Assembly: GCF_051488665.1 (NCBI RefSeq)
Contig: NZ_JBPSEG010000003.1
Span: 248,001 to 312,000, forward strand
DNA from: Melioribacter sp051488665
Lineage (GTDB): Bacteria > Bacteroidota > Ignavibacteria > Ignavibacteriales > Melioribacteraceae
DNA length: 64,000 nt
Direction of reading: 5' to 3'
The notes beneath the pieces were generated by a model. It was not told the origin of the DNA. It saw only the letters and a list, made by a program, of their open reading frames with translations, and did not search any database. Positions 17,804 to 26,252 of the stretch are shown in pieces (the first letter of the stretch is position 1; every line of letters starts with the position of its first letter). The position numbers and the translations under genes are program-made.

Positions 17804-17974
17804 CTTGTTTACGTCCGGTATTCTTCCGAGATAATTTGATAAAAGACGCCTGACTTATCGGATAAGCGCAAAATGCATAAGCTCTTATTATAGTAAGATC
17901 CCACGCATTACAGAGGCAATTTCTTTCCGAAAAGCAATATTTTCAAATGTACATTTAATTTATTCGACTATACA

Positions 17975-18328
17975 TTAGAATACCAGCACTTTATCCGAAT
18001 CCATTGTCCATGCAGCTAATTCTGCCATTGTGCTTATTTGACATCCTTCAATTAAAGGAAGATTTTTTATGCCTCGTGCATCAGCACAGGTGCCGCAAAT
18101 TTTTACTTTTCCTCCTTTTGAAATAACAGACTTTAACATTCTTTCAATATTGTAATAACCATTTGGCGTAGTTTGATTTGGCAATGCGCAAGTTGCAGCG
18201 TCTGCCATCAAAAATATTCTAGCTTCCGTATCGGGAAAATCTTTTTGAACTTGCATTGCCAGTCGAAGTGCATTGTATGCTTTTTCTGTTCCATACGGCG
18301 CGTCGTTGATGATGATTAAATACTTCAT
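17975..18328 (-). CDS. DsrE/DsrF-like sulfur-relay family protein
   Basis: A 117-residue protein with the DsrE fold: opening strand KYLIIINDAPYGTEKAYNALRLA, central strand ARIFLMADAATCALP and the Cys-bearing segment GGKVKICGTCADARGI. Small DsrE proteins carry thiols or persulfides, usually as oligomers. The CGTC pair makes redox or metal binding possible. It is the last gene of the leftward copper cluster, 15 bases behind the methyltransferase gene. Confidence 0.85.
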   Translation of the reverse strand: MKYLIIINDAPYGTEKAYNALRLAMQVQKDFPDTEARIFLMADAATCALPNQTTPNGYYNIERMLKSVISKGGKVKICGTCADARGIKNLPLIEGCQISTMAELAAWTMDSDKVLVF

Positions 18329-18343
18329 TGTCTCTCCTTTGAT

Positions 18344-18910
18344 TTACTTGTATGCAATAATTCCATAATGATATGGAGGTAGCGATATTTCTTTATTAAT
18401 GATTTTAAAATTTGCTTTCAACAGCCATTCAACACATTGAAGCGGTGTTGGACGTATCTCCAGTGATGGACCTCGTGGAGTAATTGATGAATGTATCCAG
18501 TGAATAATTCCAACTTTACCTTTTGGTTCTAAAATTCGATAAGCTTCATTTAAAAGAATTAATGGATTTTCCGCATGTAGAATATTAAAAAGCATAACAT
18601 AATCAACCGAGTTATCTTCCATTCCAGTTCCTTCATTTACAAAATCACGTTTTATTACTTTTATATTTGAAATATTTTCTGCTGTAATTCTTTCTTTCAA
18701 CCGATTAATCATTTCATCATCGATATCAATAGCATACAAAGTACCCTTAATAATTTTTGCCGCGGGAATTGAAAAAGTTCCGTAGCCCGAACCAAATTCA
18801 ACCACGTCAAAAATTGTTTCATCTAGATGAAGCTTAGAAAAAATAAATTGAATATCAAAAAAAGATTCCCAATAGGATTCTTCCGGCATTCCGCTTTCTC
18901 TGATTTTCAT
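18344..18910 (-). CDS. Class I SAM-dependent methyltransferase
   Basis: A soluble protein of about 188 residues with motif I VVEFGSGYGTFSIPAA, the acidic loop AIDIDDEMINRL and the motif IV region VDYVMLFNILHAE. ATG 18910 is preferred; an in-frame TTG at 18922 would add four residues and is badly spaced from GAGAG. The substrate is unknown. No three-cysteine ArsM pattern is present, so arsenite methylation is not supported. Confidence 0.85.
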   Translation of the reverse strand: MKIRESGMPEESYWESFFDIQFIFSKLHLDETIFDVVEFGSGYGTFSIPAAKIIKGTLYAIDIDDEMINRLKERITAENISNIKVIKRDFVNEGTGMEDNSVDYVMLFNILHAENPLILLNEAYRILEPKGKVGIIHWIHSSITPRGPSLEIRPTPLQCVEWLLKANFKIINKEISLPPYHYGIIAYK

Positions 18911-18951
18911 CAAAGTCTTCAAACTCTCTTATATTTAAGCAACAAAAGTAA

Positions 18952-19329
18952 CTATTTCACAATCAACTTCCCTTTAACCATTCCCATACCGCACTGAAAA
19001 ACGTACTCGCCCGGTTTGTCTATTTTTAATTCAACCGGGATGGTTTTAAATGGAGTTAAAGTCGCGCGTTTATTGAAATCGGAAAACACAACTTCTTCGG
19101 TACAGCTGGCGGTTTCTTCTCTTATGAAATTGAGTCTGATTGGTTTACCGGCTTCGAAAATTAAAACATCGGGCGTGTATCCGCCTTTTACATTTATTAC
19201 CGCTTCCTGAATTCCGGATTCGCTTGCTTCAACTTTAACCGCCTTTTTCTCGGAGAACCAGAAATACCAGGCTACAAGCGCGGAAAGTCCCAATCCTCCG
19301 AAAAGTACAATTATCTGGTCGATAGTCAT
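18952..19329 (-). CDS. Membrane-anchored cupredoxin-like protein
   Basis: A 125-residue protein with one N-terminal helix (about 5-24) and a C-terminal cupredoxin domain (about 42-125). The domain has GGYTPDVLIFEAGKPIRLNF, a Cys in ETASCTEEVVF, and the closing motif GEYVFQCGMGMVKGKLIV. The second Cys and nearby Met residues resemble a type 1 copper loop, but the His ligands of classic cupredoxins are not evident, so a Cu(I)-binding variant is likelier than an electron carrier. It lies 12 bases behind the CopA gene. Confidence 0.85.
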   Translation of the reverse strand: MTIDQIIVLFGGLGLSALVAWYFWFSEKKAVKVEASESGIQEAVINVKGGYTPDVLIFEAGKPIRLNFIREETASCTEEVVFSDFNKRATLTPFKTIPVELKIDKPGEYVFQCGMGMVKGKLIVK

Positions 19330-19341
19330 TTTATTTTCTCC

Positions 19342-22029
19342 TTATAATTTTGGTCTAAATCTTCTCAGACGGTTGGCATTTGTAACTACCGTTACTGAAC
19401 TGAAAGCCATTGCAGCGCCCGCTATAATAGGCGATAACAATATACCGAAGAAAGGATAAAGCATTCCGGCAGCTATCGGTATTCCGATCCCATTATAGAA
19501 AAATGAACCGAATAAATTTTCTTTAATATTTTTCATCGTCGCTTTCGAAAGTTGAATAGCCGTAACCACGCCTTTAAGACTTCCTTTAATAAGTGTAATA
19601 TCCGAAGCTTCGATTGCAACATCAGTTCCGGTTCCAATTGCAAGACCGATATCTGCCTGCGCGAGAGCGGGCGCGTCGTTTATACCGTCGCCGACCATTG
19701 CGACTTTTTTCCCTTCGTTCTGAAGTTTCTGAACATTAAAAGCTTTGTCTTCCGGCAGAACTTCCGCAAGCACTCTGTCGATACCGACCTGTCGCGCAAT
19801 AGCGTTAGCCGTTCGACTATTGTCGCCGGTTATCATCACAACTTCAAGTCCCATCTTTTTCAATTGAGCAATAGCATCTTTAGAATCTTTTTTAATTACG
19901 TCGGCTACGGCTACGATTCCGGCTGCTTTATTGTCAATTGCGACATACATCGGAGTTTTGCCTTCGTCAGCCAGGCTTTCGCTTACGGATTGCAGTTCGC
20001 CCAGATCGATATTGAATTTCTTCATTAATTTCAGATTGCCCAAAAGAACTTTTCTTCCGTTAATCTCCGCTTCGATGCCATGCCCGGGAATAGCATTAAA
20101 GTTTTTCGGATCGTACAATTCAAGATTTTTATCCGCTGCGCCTTTGACAATCGCTTCCGCAAGCGGGTGCTCCGAAGCTTTTTCGGCGCTGGCGCTCAAC
20201 GCAAGAACGGTATTTTTGTCAAAGCCGTTAACGGCGATTACATCAGTTAACGAAGGCTTTCCTTCGGTTATTGTTCCGGTTTTATCGAGAACAATCGTAT
20301 CGAGTTTTTGAGCCGTTTCCAACGCTTCGCCGCTTCTGATCAATATTCCGTTTTCCGCGCCTTTACCTACTCCAACCATGAGCGATATAGGCGTTGCCAA
20401 TCCCAGAGCGCAAGGGCATGCAATTACAAGAACAGTAACAAATACAATCAAAGCGTAGACTAATTGAGGCTCGGGACCGAAGATATACCAGACGACAAAA
20501 GATAAAATTGCCAGTATAATTACCGCCGGCACAAAATAGCCCGATACCTGATCGACAATTCTTTGTATAGGAGCTTTAGAACTCTGAGCTTGCTCAACCA
20601 TCTGAATTATTTGAGCAAGCGCCGTATCCTTTCCAACTTTTGTAGCTTTGAATTTGAACGAGCCTGTTTTGTTGATTGTAGCGCCTATAACTTCGTCGCC
20701 CGCATGTTTTTCCACGGGAATCGGTTCGCCCGTAATCATCGATTCGTCAATTGAAGAAGAGCCTTCAATAACAATACCGTCGACAGGAATTTTCTCTCCC
20801 GGTCTTACGATTATTATGTCGTCCAGAACTACTTCTTCAACGGGAATATCGACTTCTTTGCCGTCTCTAATAACCCGAGCTGTTTTTGCCTGAAGACCGA
20901 TTAATTTTTTTATGGCTTCGGAGCTTTTCCCTTTAGCTTTAATTTCAAGCGCCATTCCAAGCACAACCAGAGCCACAACCACAAAGACGACGTCATAGAA
21001 TTGATCTGCCAATTCCGCTTTGGGAAAGAGAGAAGGGAAATAAGTAGCTATTGTAGAATAAATCCACGCGGCGGAAATTCCGATTGCAATCAATGTATGC
21101 ATATTCGCAGATCGATTTTTAAAAGCCGACCAGGCTCCGGTAAAAAATTGAGAACCCGACCAGAACATAACCGGCAAAGCAAGCAAGCCCATCGCCATCC
21201 ATATGTAACGCAGAGTTTCGCTTCCGCGCTGAAATTCGGCCGGCAATCCCCACAGAGTAGGATAACTAAAAAACACAACCGGGATTGCCAGTATGCCTGC
21301 GAATATGAATTTTTTCATTAACGTTTTATATTCTTTTTCGCGGGCAATCTGATTTTCGTCAACCGGTTCTCCTTCTTTAGCCTTATCCGGTTTTACCCCT
21401 GCGGTATCGAACGTTTCATATCCTAATTTTTCTATTACCTTCTTAATGTCCGCGACTTTAATCATTCCGGGTATATAATTTATAACCGCCGATTCGGTCG
21501 CAAGGTCGACGCTTGCCGAGATTACGCCTTTCGTTTCTTTCAACTCTTTTTCAATTTTAGTGACGCACGAAGCGCAATGCATTCCGCCGATTCCCAACTT
21601 AAGTACGGAGCGACCTGTTTTATATCCCGCTTTTTTAATCGCTTCGATTATATCGTCCGTTTTTACGCTTTCAGAATCGTAGTCGACGTATGCAGTAGCG
21701 GTAGCGTAATTTACTACCGCCGATTTAACGCCGGGGAGTTTTTTAACCTCTTTTTCGATTGTAAGGGCGCAGGTCGAGCAATGCATATCAACGATTGGAA
21801 GTTGCGCTTTTTGAAGTCCGTATAACGTAGATCTGTACGAAGGCCCGTCGTCTTCGGATTTATTTATATAAGACTCCGGGTTAAGAGCAAACTTTTGCCG
21901 GCAATCTTCCGAACAAAACTCAAATATTTTTCCATTTAATTCCAGGTAAAACTGCGAAGGGCTTTTAACCTGCATTCCGCAAACGGGGTCGTAAGCAATA
22001 TTTTTTTTCGTGTTTCGAGTGCTTTCCAT
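19342..22029 (-). CDS. copA: Copper-translocating P1B-type ATPase with YHS and two HMA domains
   Basis: An 895-residue pump exporting Cu(I) from the cytoplasm. Domains in order are YHS (about 12-55, DPVCGMQV ... FCSEDCRQKF), HMA1 (about 74-140, MHCSTC) and HMA2 (about 144-208, MHCASC). Eight membrane helices follow, with the metal-site motif CPC in IACPCALG. The actuator has TGEP, phosphorylation is at DKTGTITEG, the ATP-binding SEHPLA motif is present, and the hinge is GDGINDAPALAQAD. The N-terminal YHS domain is an extra seen in some CopA proteins. It belongs to a leftward cluster with cupredoxin, SHOCT and Met-rich genes. Confidence 0.97.
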   Translation of the reverse strand: MESTRNTKKNIAYDPVCGMQVKSPSQFYLELNGKIFEFCSEDCRQKFALNPESYINKSEDDGPSYRSTLYGLQKAQLPIVDMHCSTCALTIEKEVKKLPGVKSAVVNYATATAYVDYDSESVKTDDIIEAIKKAGYKTGRSVLKLGIGGMHCASCVTKIEKELKETKGVISASVDLATESAVINYIPGMIKVADIKKVIEKLGYETFDTAGVKPDKAKEGEPVDENQIAREKEYKTLMKKFIFAGILAIPVVFFSYPTLWGLPAEFQRGSETLRYIWMAMGLLALPVMFWSGSQFFTGAWSAFKNRSANMHTLIAIGISAAWIYSTIATYFPSLFPKAELADQFYDVVFVVVALVVLGMALEIKAKGKSSEAIKKLIGLQAKTARVIRDGKEVDIPVEEVVLDDIIIVRPGEKIPVDGIVIEGSSSIDESMITGEPIPVEKHAGDEVIGATINKTGSFKFKATKVGKDTALAQIIQMVEQAQSSKAPIQRIVDQVSGYFVPAVIILAILSFVVWYIFGPEPQLVYALIVFVTVLVIACPCALGLATPISLMVGVGKGAENGILIRSGEALETAQKLDTIVLDKTGTITEGKPSLTDVIAVNGFDKNTVLALSASAEKASEHPLAEAIVKGAADKNLELYDPKNFNAIPGHGIEAEINGRKVLLGNLKLMKKFNIDLGELQSVSESLADEGKTPMYVAIDNKAAGIVAVADVIKKDSKDAIAQLKKMGLEVVMITGDNSRTANAIARQVGIDRVLAEVLPEDKAFNVQKLQNEGKKVAMVGDGINDAPALAQADIGLAIGTGTDVAIEASDITLIKGSLKGVVTAIQLSKATMKNIKENLFGSFFYNGIGIPIAAGMLYPFFGILLSPIIAGAAMAFSSVTVVTNANRLRRFRPKL

Positions 22030-22053
22030 TTCGTTGCCTCTACTAAAATAGTT

Positions 22054-22272
22054 TTAGGAAATATCTTTTTTAATTCTTTCGAATTCTTCTTTCGAAATTT
22101 CTCCCTTAGCATAACGTTTTTTCAGTATTTCAAGGGGCGTTTCTTTGGGATAAATATTATCCGTCTGTTTTTGGTTGGTAATCTTAATAATTAGATAAAC
22201 AATTACCGCAATAACTATCAGCCAGAAAATCCATCCAAATCCCATCCAACCAAATCCCATATCGTGAAACAT
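22054..22272 (-). CDS. SHOCT-domain small membrane protein
   Basis: A 72-residue protein with one membrane helix (about 8-29, rich in Trp and Ile) and a C-terminal SHOCT motif (PLEILKKRYAKGEISKEEFERIKKDI). SHOCT is a short oligomerising helix pair often found in small membrane proteins next to metal pumps. It lies between the Met-rich protein and CopA genes and is probably co-transcribed with both. Confidence 0.88.
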   Translation of the reverse strand: MFHDMGFGWMGFGWIFWLIVIAVIVYLIIKITNQKQTDNIYPKETPLEILKKRYAKGEISKEEFERIKKDIS

Positions 22273-22286
22273 AACAGTCTCCTTAA

Positions 22287-22685
22287 TTATTTTTTGTGGT
22301 GTTTTTCGTGTTCGGATTCTTTCATAGCTTTTGTCGAATCCGATTTCATCATATCGTGTTTCATCATTTTATCGCCCATCATACCTTTATCCCCGTGCAT
22401 CATTTTCATCATCATCTTATGCATTTCGGGGTTATCCATCATCATTTTACACATTTGCATCATGCCAGTGGAATCGCTTTTTACATGTTCCATCATTTTC
22501 TGCATCATCATGCCTCTCATATGTTCGTCCGATGCAATTTTATCCATACATTCCTGCATGTTTTTGTCCTGCATCATCATGTGATCTGTTTTTTTCTCTG
22601 CAGGTTTTTCCTGCGCATATAGCGCGATTGAAAAGATCATAACCGTTACGGTTACCACCGCGAAAGAAATTCTTTTTGTTAACAT
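22287..22685 (-). CDS. Exported Met-rich copper-binding-type protein
   Basis: A 132-residue protein with a signal peptide (about 1-25, cut near LYAQE). The mature part has about 30 Met in roughly 108 residues, clustered as MMM and MM with interspersed His, Lys and Asp, plus two Cys (QECMDK, MQMCKM). Such Met clusters bind Cu(I) in the oxidising periplasm, so a copper sponge or chaperone role is likely. The pattern is low-complexity and no folded domain is recognised. Confidence 0.8.
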   Translation of the reverse strand: MLTKRISFAVVTVTVMIFSIALYAQEKPAEKKTDHMMMQDKNMQECMDKIASDEHMRGMMMQKMMEHVKSDSTGMMQMCKMMMDNPEMHKMMMKMMHGDKGMMGDKMMKHDMMKSDSTKAMKESEHEKHHKK

Positions 22686-22751
22686 TTTTTACTCCTTTTG
22701 TTTTAATTTAGTTTATGCACAAGTCGCAAAAACCCTGCCATAATTTTTTGT

Positions 22752-22772
22752 TTGATTTTCATCGGAAATCAA
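22752..22772. promoter_or_regulatory. Inverted repeat upstream of the Met-rich/SHOCT/CopA genes
   Basis: TTGATTT (22752-22758) and AAATCAA (22766-22772) form a seven-bp dyad with a seven-base loop, about 70 bases before the Met-rich gene. It could be a metal-regulator site or a transcription barrier after the flavoprotein gene. The rest of 22686-22903 is AT-rich without another gene. Confidence 0.3.
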
Positions 22773-22903
22773 CGATTTAACAAACAATTAATTAACAATT
22801 TTAAAAAATATTTAGCTTTCTTAAATTCAACGCTATAGATTTCCATGCGCATACTTTCCGCGCCTTTTTGTAGAAGTATTTTGTACGCGCCAAATTCACA
22901 TCT

Positions 22904-24070
22904 TTATGAAGGTCGCGCTGAAATTCGATCATCGTTTTGTTTCGGCACGCAGGCGTGCCTGCACCAAACACAATTGCAATTAACGTGCATACATTGTTTA
23001 TCAATCAACCTCGATTTATACCACATTTTTGCAATATGATAGAATATTTTTTTTGAAAACGAGGGATTGTAATGCTTTCTTAACGGCGGAATAACGTCGT
23101 CTAAATTTTGAAGTTTTTTTAGAATGTAAGAATATCCGGAATTCGTAAGATGAGCAAAGAGCCACCTGTTTGCTAAGGACGTTCGAAGTTTCGGGAATAA
23201 ATAATTTTTACATAGTTCGGCATAATCTTCATTCTTTATTATACTTTGAGCGGCATAGTAGCCTGAAAGCATCGCATATTTGATTCCGAACCCCCAAAGC
23301 CCATCCTGGAAACCGGCGTTCTCGCCTACGTAGAGTATTTTATTCTTTTTTGTTACGGGAGTAAAATAATTTACAAATCCGCCAAATTCTTTCGGGGAAT
23401 TAATATCGATATCGATGTGAGATTTCAGAACATTTAGAGCCCGTTCGAAATAACGTCTCTCATTTTTAAAATCTTCGAACATACAAGTAGCAAAAGTGGC
23501 TCTGCCGTTATTAACGAGCAAGTAAGCGTAAGCTTTGGGAGCTATCCTGTTGTCTACAAAACCAATAAATTGGTCCTTAACCGAAGTGTTAAATACTATT
23601 CCCTTTGCAATTGCGTCAGCCGCTTTGGGACCAGTGCCGGCTATTGTAATATTATCGGCAGCAGATTCAATTTTTTTATTCCAGACAATATTAACGCCCG
23701 CCTCCAAAGCCTGATGTTTAAGCCCCTGGTCGAGGGAATTTTTACCGCTTCCTCTTTCAATTAAATAAAACAATGGGCGTGATGTTTTAACCTGAATCCT
23801 TTCTCTTTTCGGACCGACAAAACACCCGTCGTTACCGCTGTAAGGGCGACATAAGAAATTAATTTCGATGCCGATATTTTTCAGTATTTCCAGAGTATCC
23901 TGTTCATCCGACCAATTTTCTAATCCCTGGTAGTCGCCGTTGAATCTTAAGCCTACATCGGAATTTTGTTCATACACATCTACATTATAACCAGCTTTTT
24001 TCAACGCAATCGCGGCAGTTAAGCCTCCCGGACCCGCGCCGACGATTGTTATAGTATTGTTATCGCGCAT
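22904..24070 (-). CDS. FAD-dependent oxidoreductase, geranylgeranyl-reductase-like
   Basis: A 388-residue flavoprotein with the Rossmann FAD motif at the N-terminus (TIVGAGPGGLTAAIALKKAG, then VDVYEQN). A late FAD-contact segment, LYVGENAGFQDGLWGFGIKYA, is typical of geranylgeranyl reductase/FixC-like enzymes. The substrate is unknown, and it is an unusual member of a copper cluster. The last 30 residues form an odd Cys-rich tail (C-x4-C-x-C-x2-C-x3-C). DNA there contains the perfect hairpin GGCACGCAGGCGTGCC (22944-22959), so repeat insertion may have replaced the original C-terminus. Confidence 0.82.
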   Translation of the reverse strand: MRDNNTITIVGAGPGGLTAAIALKKAGYNVDVYEQNSDVGLRFNGDYQGLENWSDEQDTLEILKNIGIEINFLCRPYSGNDGCFVGPKRERIQVKTSRPLFYLIERGSGKNSLDQGLKHQALEAGVNIVWNKKIESAADNITIAGTGPKAADAIAKGIVFNTSVKDQFIGFVDNRIAPKAYAYLLVNNGRATFATCMFEDFKNERRYFERALNVLKSHIDIDINSPKEFGGFVNYFTPVTKKNKILYVGENAGFQDGLWGFGIKYAMLSGYYAAQSIIKNEDYAELCKNYLFPKLRTSLANRWLFAHLTNSGYSYILKKLQNLDDVIPPLRKHYNPSFSKKIFYHIAKMWYKSRLIDKQCMHVNCNCVWCRHACVPKQNDDRISARPS

Positions 24071-24086
24071 AGCGCCATCTTATCAT

Positions 24087-24293
24087 TCAATGATGATGCG
24101 AATGCCCCGGTTCTTGATCTTTTTTTATATAATTCTCCGGCTGCTGGTCAAATTGTATTCTGCATAAATCCGAACAGAAATAATATTTTTTCCCTTCGTA
24201 ATGAGACGCCGGCGCTTTGTCGATGTCTTTAATTACCATACCGCATACCGGGTCCTGAATTTGACGCGTATCTTTTGTTTTTCCGTGTTCCAT
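24087..24293 (-). CDS. YHS-domain protein
   Basis: A 68-residue soluble protein made almost entirely of one YHS (TRASH-like) domain: DPVCGMVIKDID, then YYFCSDLCRIQFDQQPENYI, with a short His-rich tail (HSHHH). The three Cys are expected to bind copper or another soft metal. It has the same domain as the N-terminus of CopA, suggesting a separate metal carrier for that pump. It overlaps nothing and sits 16 bases ahead of the flavoprotein gene. Confidence 0.9.
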   Translation of the reverse strand: MEHGKTKDTRQIQDPVCGMVIKDIDKAPASHYEGKKYYFCSDLCRIQFDQQPENYIKKDQEPGHSHHH

Positions 24294-24344
24294 TTTATCC
24301 TCCTGTTTTATACGACTATTTTAAAATTTCTGCGGCTTTCTATT

Positions 24345-24512
24345 TTAGCTGCAGCATCCGTGGCGTCTGCCCGAATGATTATGTCCATGAGATTGCTCAT
24401 GTCGATGTTCTCTCATATCGCTATGAGGGTCTGCTTCGACTTTTCTGTTTCTGAAATAGCCGATTAAACCGAAAACCGCTATTAAACCGAATACAAACAG
24501 CAAAAAATCCAT
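24345..24512 (-). CDS. Small His-rich membrane protein with CC tail
   Basis: A 55-residue protein. ATG 24512 follows a good AGGAGG-type site. One membrane helix (about 3-19) and a basic turn (YFRNRK) lead to a His-rich segment (HEQSHGHNHSGRRHG) ending in CCS. The His cluster and terminal Cys pair strongly suggest metal binding at the membrane. It parallels the tiny CCH-tailed protein behind the RND pump gene. Confidence 0.7.
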   Translation of the reverse strand: MDFLLFVFGLIAVFGLIGYFRNRKVEADPHSDMREHRHEQSHGHNHSGRRHGCCS

Positions 24513-24658
24513 TTTATCCTCCGTTCCGTTATGATACGTTCAATATTGCAAAAAGCATACCCGAATATTATTATCGTAAAAACGTCAAATTTTCCGGTTC
24601 TCGGTTTATTCGTCGAAACAAAATTTAATTTTCTTAAAAGTGAATTAAGAAAATTAAT

Positions 24659-25045
24659 TTAGAGGCTGTCGATTACCTTCCTTAATTTTGCTTGAATTTC
24701 TCCCGCTATCGGACTTAGCGATTCATTTTTAATTGCCTGCATCGAAGCTACGGGGTCTACAGCCGCCACTTCTATTTTGTTTTCTTCCTGTTCTATTACA
24801 ATTACATTGCACGGCAGCATTGTCCCGATTTTATCTTCCGCCTGAAGAGCCTTGTATGCATAAGGCGGATTGCATGCGCCTAATATTTTATACTTTTTGA
24901 AATCGACGTCTAATTTCTTTTTTAATGTTTCCTTAACGTCAATTTCCGTAAGAACGCCGAATCCTTCAGACTTTAGCGCTTGCGTAACCTTTTCTATTGC
25001 GTCTTCGAAGTTGGCTTCGATTGTTTTTGTGAAATAGTAACTCAT
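24659..25045 (-). CDS. DUF302 family protein
   Basis: A 128-residue protein with the DUF302 pattern: ANFEDAIEKVTQALKSEGFGVLTEIDV, KILGACNPPYAYKAL, IGTMLPCNVIVIEQ and VAAVDPVASMQ. DUF302 proteins are frequent in copper and sulfur clusters and have no proven activity. The two conserved Cys could bind metal. No signal peptide is seen, so it is cytoplasmic. It lies 13 bases behind the outer-membrane protein gene. Confidence 0.9.
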   Translation of the reverse strand: MSYYFTKTIEANFEDAIEKVTQALKSEGFGVLTEIDVKETLKKKLDVDFKKYKILGACNPPYAYKALQAEDKIGTMLPCNVIVIEQEENKIEVAAVDPVASMQAIKNESLSPIAGEIQAKLRKVIDSL

Positions 25046-25058
25046 TTTTTACTCCTAT

Positions 25059-26234
25059 TTATTTGATGTAACCGTGTTCCAGATTTAATATCGACTCTCT
25101 GTCGTCGAAATGTTTATTCCAAACTTGTTCGATTGAATAGACGATCGAAAATTGAATTCTGTGCTCGTTATTAGGATATATTTTTGCAACCTCGCCAATG
25201 TTTTTTTTATATTGATATTGAATCCCCACGTCGAAATTTTCTCCGAGCCTGTAGAAAAAGTTTGTTACCAGTTGAAGTTGAGATGTTTTCTCAACAAGGT
25301 CAGGGTAACTTTTATATCCTCCATAAATAGAAGCTTGAAGATATGGTCTTTCGAGCCTTCGATACAAAAATCTGGGACCGCCAAAAACGGAAACCGACTT
25401 TGCACGCGCGAGATCAGAAAAACCGGACACGGACGCAATTCCTTCCGTTCCCGTGTTCAGAATCGACTGCATCCTGAAGTCGAGAAAATAGACCGGGTCG
25501 GGCAGTAAATTGAAAACCGCAGAAAAAATATAATTCTTCAAAGTCTTATTGAACTTATTGCTGTAACCCTCGCTTTCGGTAAGAAAATTATTGAAAGAAA
25601 ATCCGATTTGTTGAATAATTTCTCTGTTCCACCTCTGACTGAGAGGGACGCGATATTCAAGCGAAAAGCCAAGGGCGTTCATGCTGAAATCGGTTTCCGG
25701 CGATATTTTTGACTTTGTAAAATGCTCTCCGTGAATTGTAAGCCAGTATCTTTGTTTGAAGATATGCGAATATTCAAATACGTTCCCGAACTGATTATCC
25801 TCCGTATTAATGCCATTAGAATACGGACTAATAACGTCCGTCAATTGCAGAGCGTCGTCGTCTCTAAGAGTAGTAAATTCAATCAATGAGCTTTTGACTC
25901 TGCTTCTTCCTAATTTAAAGATATTATTTTTGTCTTCAATTTGGAGGAATATCTGGTGAAAGAAAATTTGGCCCAGGTCTGATTCGGCGTCCGGGAACTG
26001 GAAACCCAAAACGAATAGTCCTCTGAAATCATTATATAATTTTTGTTTAAAGCCGAGCAGGAATCCGCTGTCCGAAAAATCATTAATAGCCGAGGACAGC
26101 GAATTGTTAATAATGTCGTTATTGACGGACATAACTCCTCTGGCTCCGAGCCGAATTTCGGGGTCAACCTGCGCAATCGAAATACTTGAAAAAAACAGTA
26201 TGAAAATTAAGATTGAAATTTTGTTACGTTTCAT
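25059..26234 (-). CDS. Exported outer-membrane beta-barrel protein of the copper cluster
   Basis: A 391-residue protein with a signal peptide (about 1-21, cut near SIAQV) and repeated amphipathic strands (FLLGFKQKLYNDFRGLFVLGF, YLQASIYGGYKSYP, FDVGIQYQYKK) typical of a porin-like barrel. It sits between the multicopper oxidase and DUF302 genes, the place occupied by CopB-type proteins in other copper operons. I cannot show CopB homology. Its 18-base spacing to the oxidase gene suggests co-transcription. Confidence 0.75.
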   Translation of the reverse strand: MKRNKISILIFILFFSSISIAQVDPEIRLGARGVMSVNNDIINNSLSSAINDFSDSGFLLGFKQKLYNDFRGLFVLGFQFPDAESDLGQIFFHQIFLQIEDKNNIFKLGRSRVKSSLIEFTTLRDDDALQLTDVISPYSNGINTEDNQFGNVFEYSHIFKQRYWLTIHGEHFTKSKISPETDFSMNALGFSLEYRVPLSQRWNREIIQQIGFSFNNFLTESEGYSNKFNKTLKNYIFSAVFNLLPDPVYFLDFRMQSILNTGTEGIASVSGFSDLARAKSVSVFGGPRFLYRRLERPYLQASIYGGYKSYPDLVEKTSQLQLVTNFFYRLGENFDVGIQYQYKKNIGEVAKIYPNNEHRIQFSIVYSIEQVWNKHFDDRESILNLEHGYIK

Positions 26235-26252
26235 ATTCCACCTGTTATTTTA

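Noticed and set aside
17804..17974. Small RNA or tRNA in the gap between convergent operons
   Set aside because: No cloverleaf or strong stem was found.
18344..18910. Arsenite methyltransferase in a metal cluster
   Set aside because: The conserved Cys residues of ArsM are absent.
22264..22642. Plus-strand frames rich in His, Phe and Ser across the Met-rich gene
   Set aside because: They are the complement of ATG-rich codons of the Met-rich protein gene and lack start signals.
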